Source of the DNA: an uncultured Pelosinus sp. | GTDB lineage: Bacteria > Bacillota > Negativicutes > UMGS1260 | NCBI GenBank assembly: GCA_900550105.1 | Contig: URQW01000116.1 | Coordinates: 1-7,868 of the forward strand | Length of the DNA: 7,868 nucleotides | Direction of reading: 5' to 3' | Part shown: piece after piece, positions 1 through 5,201 of the stretch | Position numbering within the stretch: position 1 is the first letter of the stretch | How the letters are laid out: every line of letters starts with the position of its first letter | Made by a program: the position numbers and the translations under genes | The notes under the pieces: generated by a model | Databases searched by the model: none | The model's input: only the letters and a program-made list of their open reading frames with translations | Told to the model about the DNA's origin: nothing

Positions 1-1788
1 TTTGAAAAAGAAGAAGTGCAAGTCTATGAGAATTCCTTTAGTGTCGATGGAAAAGCTCGGCATGTTGTTTTTCATAAAATGTTATATCGAGATATGTTTG
101 GTGTAGTACAGGGATTAGTTGGCGCCGTGATTGATGTGACTGAGAAAAAGGAAGCTGAGAAAGCTCTAAGAATTAGTGAAGAGAAAAATAAAGTGCTTAT
201 TCAAACGATACCAGACATTATGTTAGTAGTAACGCCAGAACTCACTATAGTTGAGTTTAAACAAGCTTCAGAGTTTAGTCATATTGGCGATAAAACAATT
301 CTTGGAAAACAAATTCAAGATATTTTACCTGCGCACGCAGCTCATATTTTTAAAGAAAATGTTGAACTTTCCTTTCAGCAGAAGAAAGTTAGACCATTTG
401 AATATCAAATTGAATATGAAGACGGCATGAAATATCGCGAAGCTCGTGCGGTGGTTATTTCAGGAGAACAGGCGCTTATTATGATTCGTGATATTACGGA
501 ACAGAAGTTAGCCCAAGAAGAAATTCTTAAATTATCACAGGCCGTGGAAGCAAACCCTGGGTCGATTATTATTATCGATAAAGAAGAAACGATTATTTAT
601 GTAAATGCAGAGTATAGTAGAATATCTGGTTACTCCAAAGCGGAAATTGTAGGGCAAAATGTCAGCTTTTTTAGATCGGAAGCGCATCCTGAAAGCCTTT
701 ATAAAGAAATTAAAGAAACTGTAACTAACGGGAAGCAGTGGCAGGGGGAGATTTGCAATAAAAGAAAAAACGGTAATTTATACTGGGTTTTAGTGTCCAT
801 ATCACCTGTAAAAAATGCTGATGGGGAAATTAGTTATTATTTAAGTATGGAGCTTGATATAACAGAGAAGAAAGTTATGGAAGACTCTTTATATAGACAT
901 AATGAGCAATTAACAGCAGCCTATAAAGCGTTAGAAAGTACTCAATTGCAAATGGTTCAGCAAGAGAAGCTAGCGAGTATTGGTCAATTGGCTGCTGGCG
1001 TTGGACACGAAATTAATAATCCGGTCGGCTTTGTTTCTAGCAATTTTAATACATTGCAGAAATATTTTTCTCGAATTGCAGAAGTTACATGTAAGTATAA
1101 AGAATTGAAATCTATTGAGGGAATTCAAAGTTGCTTAGGTGTATCTGAGTTTATTGATCAAATCAATCAGCTGGAAAAGCGAAAAAAGTTAGAATTTATA
1201 TTAGAAGATATTCCAACTTTATTTAATGAGTGTGAAGAGGGACTGCAAAGAATTCAGGATATTGCTAAAGCTTTGAAGTTATTTGTTCGCAGTGACAGGC
1301 AGAATGAATTTGATGCTTATGATCTAAATGAAGGCATCAAAAATACATTGATTATTGCGAAAAATGAAGTGAAATATGTGGCTGAAGTAGAAACTGATTT
1401 AAAAGCAGTTCCTGCATTTTCTGCATCCTCTGGACAGATCAATCAAGTTTTACTAAATCTCATTGTAAATGCCGCTCATGCCATCGCAGCAAAGCAGCTT
1501 GATGCGATGGGGAAAATCAAAATTTCAACGCATCATGACGAAAGTTTCGCTTATTGTTTGATTCAAGATAATGGAGTCGGTATGAGTAAAGATATAAAAG
1601 AGAAGATTTTCAATGCTTTTTTCACAACGAAACCAGTTGGCAAGGGAACGGGTTTAGGTCTTAGTATTTCCTATGATATTATTGTGAATAAACATGAAGG
1701 AGTTTTAGAGGTGGAAAGTCAGGAAGGCGTCGGAACAACCTTTATCATTAAATTGCCCTTGAATGAATGTTTGCAGGAAAGCGTATAG
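1..1788 (+). CDS. Multi-PAS sensor histidine kinase (5' end outside window)
   Basis: The frame is open to base 1, so the gene is 5'-partial; the GTG at 16 is only the first internal start codon. Residues are counted from that GTG. Residues 1-45 are the tail of one PAS/PAC unit, ending in the usual DVTEKKEAEKAL linker. A second PAS spans about 50-165 (ending RDITEQK) and a third about 172-287, with SGYSKAEIVGQN and the PAC-like KNGNLYWVLVSISPV. A short coiled coil leads to the dimerisation/phosphoacceptor segment GVGHEINNP, with His331 as phosphoacceptor. The ATPase domain has the N box (NLIVNAAHAI, Asn485), G1 box DNGVGM (518-523), FFTTKP, and G2 box GKGTGLGLS (542-550). All catalytic motifs are intact. 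No membrane segment is visible in the part present. The kinase should autophosphorylate on His331 and pass the phosphate to the response regulator that starts 18 nt downstream. The signal sensed cannot be told from sequence. Confidence 0.93.
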   Translation, partial: FEKEEVQVYENSFSVDGKARHVVFHKMLYRDMFGVVQGLVGAVIDVTEKKEAEKALRISEEKNKVLIQTIPDIMLVVTPELTIVEFKQASEFSHIGDKTILGKQIQDILPAHAAHIFKENVELSFQQKKVRPFEYQIEYEDGMKYREARAVVISGEQALIMIRDITEQKLAQEEILKLSQAVEANPGSIIIIDKEETIIYVNAEYSRISGYSKAEIVGQNVSFFRSEAHPESLYKEIKETVTNGKQWQGEICNKRKNGNLYWVLVSISPVKNADGEISYYLSMELDITEKKVMEDSLYRHNEQLTAAYKALESTQLQMVQQEKLASIGQLAAGVGHEINNPVGFVSSNFNTLQKYFSRIAEVTCKYKELKSIEGIQSCLGVSEFIDQINQLEKRKKLEFILEDIPTLFNECEEGLQRIQDIAKALKLFVRSDRQNEFDAYDLNEGIKNTLIIAKNEVKYVAEVETDLKAVPAFSASSGQINQVLLNLIVNAAHAIAAKQLDAMGKIKISTHHDESFAYCLIQDNGVGMSKDIKEKIFNAFFTTKPVGKGTGLGLSISYDIIVNKHEGVLEVESQEGVGTTFIIKLPLNECLQESV

Positions 1789-1806
1789 AAAGAATGGGTG
1801 TTAAAT

Positions 1807-2889
1807 ATGGCTAAAGACACAGTTTTATTTATAGATGATGAAGTACCTGTGTTGAATTCTATTAAACGAGCGGTTATAGATGAAGAATACGCTTCTTTAT
1901 TTGCGACAAGTGCAGCAGAGGCGCTTGGATTCATGCAAAGGCACAAAGTAAATGTTATAGTCACTGATTTACGCATGCCGGGTATGGACGGACTCACATT
2001 GCTAAAACAAGTAAAAGAAGAGTATCCCGATACGATTCGTATAGTTCTTTCTGGATATGCACTTTTATCCTTAGATCAAGTACTGACCGCAATAAACCAC
2101 GGGGATATCTTTCGTTTTATTACGAAGCCTTGGAACATGGAAGAAGACTTACTAGTGGTGATTCGTCAAGCGCTTGACTATTATAACTTGCAAAAAGATA
2201 GAAAAGATCTTGCTGTTTGCTTATATCAACGAAATAAAGCCTATAAAAATGTACTGTATGCTATGGCGACAAAGGCCTCTACACAAAAAGATGACATGGA
2301 AAGTTTTCAAAAATTTCTTGTTTCTATGTTATTAGATCTTGAAAAGGAACATAAAAAAGAAGCTGTTGACAGTAAAAGAATATTAGCGAAAATGCACATC
2401 GCAAGAATGATAGCAGATGATTATTTTAAAATCTTGCCTATAGGCTGGAATGAATTCTTACTAACAGATCTTGCTAGTGATTTTGAACAGCGTGTTTTAA
2501 AATCCTATGATAATCTAAAATACAGTCAAAAGATTGAACAAAGAAAGGTAAAATGTGTAGGAAATTCGCAGCTAATTCTCATGATTTTAAGCACTATTGC
2601 TAGATTGATATCTTATTCGGGACAAAACCGAGCTATAAATTATTTAATGACCTCCCAGCGCTACGAAGAAAAGTCTATAGTTCAAATGCGCAATGTCATA
2701 GAGCTCGGCTATGTAGATGGTGCTGTAGTATTAATTGATAAAACAGAATTACTAACCCATGAAATGCTGAGTTATTTTATTTCTCTTTTAGGTAAAATTG
2801 GTCAACCTTTCGGAATCAATGTAACATTTACCTATGTGAATCAGAATATATCTCTGATTTCGGTAGAAGCTAATTTGTTGAGTGCATAA
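1807..2889 (+). CDS. Response regulator, REC domain plus unrecognised C-terminal domain
   Basis: I prefer the ATG at 1807 because GGGTG (1796-1800) lies 6 nt before it; a GTG at 1798 in the same frame would add three residues. Numbered from that GTG, the receiver domain occupies about 7-128: acidic pair in LFIDDE (D13/D14), phosphoacceptor Asp57 in VTDLRMPGMDG, Ser85 in RIVLSGYA, and Lys110 in FRFITKPWN. The RFITKPW signature is typical of receivers fused to HD-GYP or other non-DNA-binding outputs. Residues 131-363 show no HD-GYP, GGDEF or helix-turn-helix motif. They are largely helical (about 131-275), then a beta-rich end (about 292-360). The gene sits 18 nt after the kinase, so the two are probably co-transcribed and are cognate partners. 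Output function is unknown. A degenerate GHKL-like fold for the C-terminal part is considered under findings. Confidence 0.88.
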   Translation: MAKDTVLFIDDEVPVLNSIKRAVIDEEYASLFATSAAEALGFMQRHKVNVIVTDLRMPGMDGLTLLKQVKEEYPDTIRIVLSGYALLSLDQVLTAINHGDIFRFITKPWNMEEDLLVVIRQALDYYNLQKDRKDLAVCLYQRNKAYKNVLYAMATKASTQKDDMESFQKFLVSMLLDLEKEHKKEAVDSKRILAKMHIARMIADDYFKILPIGWNEFLLTDLASDFEQRVLKSYDNLKYSQKIEQRKVKCVGNSQLILMILSTIARLISYSGQNRAINYLMTSQRYEEKSIVQMRNVIELGYVDGAVVLIDKTELLTHEMLSYFISLLGKIGQPFGINVTFTYVNQNISLISVEANLLSA

Positions 2890-2947
2890 GAGCAATAAAG
2901 ATATTGTTGTGGATATTTTTACTAGCGTAAAATTGGTTTGATTTTAA

Positions 2948-2976
2948 TTGACAATTTATAGTATCGGTTTTAAGAT
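2948..2976 (+). promoter_or_regulatory. Probable sigma-A promoter of the Cys-rich gene
   Basis: A perfect TTGACA at 2948-2953 is followed by a 17-nt spacer and TAAGAT at 2971-2976 (4 of 6 matches to TATAAT). It sits in the AT-rich gap after the response regulator gene. The predicted start of transcription, near 2983, would give a leader of about 105 nt before the ATG at 3089. That leader contains the hairpin at 3019-3073. Because the TTG of the -35 box is in frame with the downstream gene, it can be mistaken for a start codon. Confidence 0.55.
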
Positions 2977-3018
2977 ATCTTTAAGTGATAAGCAAAATGA
3001 ATTTAAACGGAATAAATT

Positions 3019-3073
3019 AACCATGATGGCTCCTGCAATGCTAATTTATTGTAAGAGGGCCATCATGGTTTTT
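3019..3073 (+). terminator. Perfect 12-bp hairpin with T tract: terminator or leader attenuator
   Basis: AACCATGATGGC (3019-3030) pairs perfectly with GCCATCATGGTT (3059-3070), followed by TTT at 3071-3073 (five Ts counting the stem end). Part of the 28-nt loop can pair further (TGCAAT with ATTGTA, one G-U). It could end the kinase/regulator transcript. Since a promoter-like sequence lies upstream at 2948-2976, it could also attenuate the following Cys-rich gene. The stem contains an in-frame ATG (3065) with GAGGG 5 nt before it, so it could mask an alternative start. Confidence 0.6.
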
Positions 3074-3088
3074 ATTAAAGGCAGGCAT

Positions 3089-3460
3089 ATGAGAAGAAGA
3101 GCATTTGTAGATTCTGAACTACAAGCAAAGGAAAAAACTGATTTGGCGTGTGAGGGGTTTCAGAGTAATCAAGAGGGCTCCTATGTTGATTTTGTTTTGG
3201 AAGAATCCTTAGCGCAAGCGAAACAAACGAATCTTCATTTAGATAAAATAGAAAGAATGATTGAGAAAGCTGCACTTTCTCTTGATTTTACAGATACTTC
3301 ATGTGCTATTATTTGTCATAATCACGAATGTATAAAAAAAGAAGATTGTTTTCGTTATGCGATATACTCATACTTGATGCAAAAGCAAATTTATGAATAT
3401 GTCTATCCTTTATTAAAAAATCAATTTTGTACTTGCTTTTTGAAGAATGAGCAAGGTTAA
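3089..3460 (+). CDS. Cys-rich small protein with C-x4-C-x5-C-FRYA motif, unknown function
   Basis: I place the start at ATG 3089 (123 residues). AAAGG (3077-3081) lies 7 nt upstream, and longer versions would begin inside the hairpin (3065) or at the TTG of the promoter (2948). The N-terminal 70 residues are polar and charged, mostly helical. The C-terminal part holds a cysteine cluster: C72, C76, C81, C87, then C114 and C116. The core IICHNHECIKKEDCFRYA fits a small metal-binding (zinc or Fe-S) knuckle, but no family is recognised. There is no signal peptide or membrane segment. The same core recurs in the 40-residue ORF at 3628-3750, making the two likely paralogues. A promoter and hairpin leader precede the gene. 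It might be an accessory of the upstream two-component system or independent; the sequence does not decide. Confidence 0.7.
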   Translation: MRRRAFVDSELQAKEKTDLACEGFQSNQEGSYVDFVLEESLAQAKQTNLHLDKIERMIEKAALSLDFTDTSCAIICHNHECIKKEDCFRYAIYSYLMQKQIYEYVYPLLKNQFCTCFLKNEQG

Positions 3461-3627
3461 TTTCTTCTGATGGTAAGTATTTTTAATGAACATTATGACG
3501 GTCAGGGGAGTCTTACTAGTAGGTGATTTGGCAATATATATAAAGATAAATTGGCATTGATTAGGGTAGTGTGTTTGGTATCTGCTTGGCTGTGCTGAGA
3601 CTACTTGGTTGTTACGAATTAAGCTAT

Positions 3628-3750
3628 ATGGGTGACTTAGATTATAATAATTTGAGAATAATTTGTGCGAATTCTCACTGTCCTAGAAAAGAAGAATGTT
3701 ATCGCTATGCAAGGTATCGATGGTTATATTACAACACAAAAGAGCGTTAG
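3628..3750 (+). CDS. 40-residue Cys-motif protein, paralogue of the 3089-3460 product
   Basis: The reading frame ATG 3628 to TAG 3748-3750 encodes 40 residues. The core IICANSHCPRKEECYRYARY has Cys at 13, 18 and 24 with the same C-x4-C-x5-C-[FY]-R-Y-A-x-Y spacing as the larger neighbour. Over 22 aligned residues around the motif 12 are identical, and an LD-aromatic residue precedes the motif in both. This conservation is the main reason to regard the frame as coding, now or in the recent past. There is no convincing ribosome binding site before ATG 3628. A GTG at 3571 with AGGG four nt upstream would give a 59-residue form with a hydrophobic start. It could be a stand-alone mini version of the metal-binding domain or the surviving end of a duplicated gene. 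Confidence 0.5.
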   Translation: MGDLDYNNLRIICANSHCPRKEECYRYARYRWLYYNTKER

Positions 3751-3767
3751 AATAGGAATTAGATCGA

Positions 3768-3808
3768 ATGATTAATGTTATAAAAGAGAAATATGAACCT
3801 AAAAAAAA
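3768..3808 (+). pseudogene. Out-of-frame 5' end of the nucleotidyltransferase gene, joined at an A8 tract
   Basis: ATG 3768 opens a frame reading MINVIKEKYEPKK up to the run of eight A (3801-3808), then drifts into unrelated sequence. If the run had seven A, this frame would continue directly as KKIILLGSMAIGS, which is the normal N-terminal helix plus first strand of minimal nucleotidyltransferases. AGGAA (3754-3758) lies about 9 nt before ATG 3768. The full gene would encode 94 residues. Either one A has been inserted, or the run was miscounted, or slippage on A8 restores the frame. Confidence 0.6.
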
Positions 3809-4053
3809 TTATTCTTTTAGGTTCCATGGCAATAGGGAGTATTCATGAAGATAGCAATATTGATCTAATAATTATAAAGGATACAAACAAGGATTTTGAT
3901 ACTCGTTTAAAAGAAATCAAATCAATGAAATTGCCGACGTTATTAGGAGATATGATGGTTTTTACACCGACGGAATTCAAAATACGAGAGGCAATTGGAC
4001 GCTTTCAGAAATACTATTTAGTGCAGAGTAAGGTTCGTTTTGAGAAAAGATAA
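3793..4053 (+). CDS. Minimal nucleotidyltransferase (MNT/pol beta-like) domain protein, likely frameshifted and active-site altered
   Basis: The intact frame begins MNLKKIILLGS and gives 86 residues. GSMAIGSIHEDSNIDLIII (residues 10-28) matches the pol-beta-type signature GS-x-A-x-G-x5-S-D-x-D-L of minimal nucleotidyltransferases. Here the first metal-binding Asp is Asn, so the motif reads NxD. The rest (TNKDFDTRLKEI, MMVFTPTEF and a final helix with a basic end) follows the layout of MNT proteins usually paired with HEPN partners. Those pairs act as toxin-antitoxin modules in which MNT AMPylates the HEPN protein (family knowledge). No HEPN gene is visible nearby. The ATG at 3793 has no good ribosome binding site, and the likely original start is ATG 3768 in another frame. 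I regard it as a decaying or slippage-dependent gene. Confidence 0.65.
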   Translation: MNLKKIILLGSMAIGSIHEDSNIDLIIIKDTNKDFDTRLKEIKSMKLPTLLGDMMVFTPTEFKIREAIGRFQKYYLVQSKVRFEKR

Positions 4054-4055
4054 AA

Positions 4056-4086
4056 GCAAAAAAGACCAGTTTTAACTGATCTTTTC
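4056..4086 (+). terminator. Intrinsic terminator after the nucleotidyltransferase gene
   Basis: AAAAGACCAGTT (4060-4071) pairs with AACTGATCTTTT (4074-4085) with one C-A mismatch; the practical loop is TTTTAA. The right arm ends in a short T run. It begins just after the TAA at 4051-4053 and is nearly symmetric, so it could work on either strand. It separates the small-gene region from the fluoride operon. Confidence 0.6.
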
Positions 4087-4346
4087 TACTTGGAGAGACT
4101 ATTTTCTCAGAATTCAATTAAGGCTTCAAAGCTACGCACTCTATAAAGAGCTTCGCCGCAAAAAGTGTTCGCACTCACTTCTTACTAAGGCGTTACACCT
4201 TGTATCTATCATAGCGTAAAATTTCATTTTTTTCAAACAGTTTCAAGTAAAATAAATAAGCTTTTAAGCGTTTCGACGCTACATTAATTCTTCTAACTTT
4301 AATTCGCCCATATAATGGCACTTTTATGGCAGATCCTAAGAACATG
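4087..4346. other. Gene-free spacer with short inverted repeats
   Basis: No supportable gene on either strand. The part 4130-4200 is less AT-rich than its flanks and holds several small hairpins: CTCT-ATAA-AGAG (4139-4150), AGTG-TTCG-CACT with a UUCG-type loop (4164-4175), and CGCC/GGCG flanking the latter. A further AGCG-TTTCGA-CGCT lies near 4267-4280. A 23-codon GTG frame on the minus strand (4178 to 4107) has no ribosome binding site. The block may be a dispersed intergenic repeat. The rest, 4201-4346, is plain AT-rich sequence. Confidence 0.45.
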
Positions 4347-4376
4347 TTGACAGTTTCCAAAAACGGTTGCTATAAT
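4347..4376 (+). promoter_or_regulatory. Consensus sigma-A promoter of the fluoride operon
   Basis: TTGACA (4347-4352) and TATAAT (4371-4376) both match the consensus exactly, with an 18-nt spacer. Transcription should start near 4383, about 14 nt before the first paired base of the fluoride aptamer. A strong, unregulated-looking promoter suits a gene set whose control lies in the RNA leader. Confidence 0.88.
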
Positions 4377-4396
4377 GAATTCATAAACTTAATATT

Positions 4397-4470
4397 GGCG
4401 ATGGAGTTCGCCCTAATTCCGTTTTTGCGGTAATGACTCCTACCACTTCAGTGGTAGGAGTTTATTTTTT
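4397..4470 (+). promoter_or_regulatory. Fluoride riboswitch (crcB motif) 1, transcription-termination type
   Basis: The sequence fits the fluoride aptamer class closely. GGCG (4397-4400) pairs with CGCC (4409-4412) around the conserved ATGGAGTT loop. CCG/CGG (4419-4421 with 4428-4430) forms the second hairpin. GGAGTT (4403-4408) pairs with GACTCC (4435-4440) to form the pseudoknot. The residues equivalent to the linchpin A40-U48 pair of the Thermotoga aptamer are A4433 and T4441. ACTCCT, needed for the pseudoknot, is also the 5' start of the terminator stem (4436-4461), so ligand binding and termination exclude each other. Fluoride should let transcription continue into the scaffold-like gene at 4491. 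The arrangement is very close to the described Bacillus cereus crcB riboswitch. Confidence 0.93.
4436..4470 (+). terminator. Riboswitch-controlled intrinsic terminator
   Basis: ACTCCTACCAC (4436-4446) and GTGGTAGGAGT (4451-4461) form a perfect 11-bp stem with a TTCA loop, followed by TTATTTTTTT. It overlaps the 3' pseudoknot strand of the fluoride aptamer. It should form when fluoride is absent. Confidence 0.92.
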
Positions 4471-4490
4471 TATCAGAAAGGAGAGTAAGG

Positions 4491-5183
4491 ATGGAGTATT
4501 CAGCAGAAGTCATACAAATGTGCACTGTAAAAAAAGGACCGAATCATGGAGCCGCTCCAATTCCACAGGAGGGTAAATGGACTAAGGTTAAAGAGGTTAG
4601 AGATATTAGCGGTCTTACGCATGGCGTCGGCTGGTGCGCGCCGCAACAAGGAGCCTGTAAGCTTACGCTAAATATTAAACAGGGCATAATTGAAGAAGCT
4701 TTAATTGAAACGATCGGCTGCTCCGGTATGACTCATTCGGCGGCTATGGCCTCAGAGATCCTTCCTGGTAAAACAATTTTAGAAGCTTTAAATACGGATC
4801 TTGTTTGTGATGCAATCAATACGTCGATGCGCGAATTGTTTCTGCAAATTGTATATGGCCGCAGTCAGACTGCTTTTTCTGAAGGCGGTTTGACAATTGG
4901 TGCAGGTCTGGAGGATTTGGGGAAGGGGCTTAGAAGTCAGGTGGCCACCATGTATGGCACGGTAGCAAAAGGCCCAAGGTATTTAGAATTAGCCGAGGGC
5001 TATGTAACCAAGCTAGGATTAGATGAAAACGAAGAAATAATTGGTTATCAGTTTGTGCATTTAGGAAAAATGATGGAAATGATCGCAGGTGGTATGGATG
5101 CGAATGAAGCCCTAACTAAGGCTAAGGGGAAGTATGGACGATTTGATGAAGCAACTAAAATGATTGATCCAAGACATGAATAG
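4491..5183 (+). CDS. IscU/NifU-like iron-sulfur scaffold family protein, partner of GGGtGRT protein
   Basis: A 230-residue protein starting at ATG 4491 with AAGGAG (4478-4483) 7 nt upstream. Residues 45-128 resemble the IscU/NifU N-terminal fold: KLTLNIKQGIIEEALIETIGC followed by SGMTHSAAMASEILPGKTILEAL parallels the strand-Cys-helix region of IscU. Of the three IscU cluster Cys (37, 63, 106 in E. coli), only C77 is clearly kept. At the first site the alignment gives GWCAPQQGAC (C49 and C56 around a Gln), and at the third the sequence reads VYGRS without Cys. Residues 130-230 are an extension absent from IscU, starting EGGLTIGAGLEDLGKGLRSQ. Annotations of such proteins call them Fe-S assembly scaffold proteins, but the altered ligands make that function uncertain. 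It is the first gene after fluoride riboswitch 1 and lies 18 nt before the GGGtGRT gene, so the two products probably act together in the cytoplasm. Confidence 0.85.
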   Translation: MEYSAEVIQMCTVKKGPNHGAAPIPQEGKWTKVKEVRDISGLTHGVGWCAPQQGACKLTLNIKQGIIEEALIETIGCSGMTHSAAMASEILPGKTILEALNTDLVCDAINTSMRELFLQIVYGRSQTAFSEGGLTIGAGLEDLGKGLRSQVATMYGTVAKGPRYLELAEGYVTKLGLDENEEIIGYQFVHLGKMMEMIAGGMDANEALTKAKGKYGRFDEATKMIDPRHE

Positions 5184-5201
5184 CAGAGAGGAGGGGGAAA
5201 A

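Noticed and set aside
1719..1997. 92-residue minus-strand ORF across the kinase/regulator junction
   Set aside because: Antisense to the conserved G2 box and receiver motifs of two real genes.
2948..3088. TTG 2948 as start of a 170-residue Cys-rich protein
   Set aside because: This TTG is part of a TTGACA promoter box, and the added 47 residues would read through a perfect terminator-like hairpin.
3075..3275. 66-residue minus-strand ORF
   Set aside because: Antisense to the Cys-rich gene; no ribosome binding site or recognisable motif.
3486..3560. 24-residue ORF from ATG 3486
   Set aside because: Short, no ribosome binding site, no similarity to the neighbouring Cys motifs.
3500..3610. TPP-like riboswitch suggested by GGGGAGTC and CTGAGAC
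   Set aside because: The order and spacing of the conserved TPP elements are absent and no thiamine gene is nearby.
4288..4316. Second promoter from TATAAT at 4311-4316
   Set aside because: The hexamer at the right distance upstream is TTCTTC, a poor -35; the promoter at 4347-4376 is far stronger.
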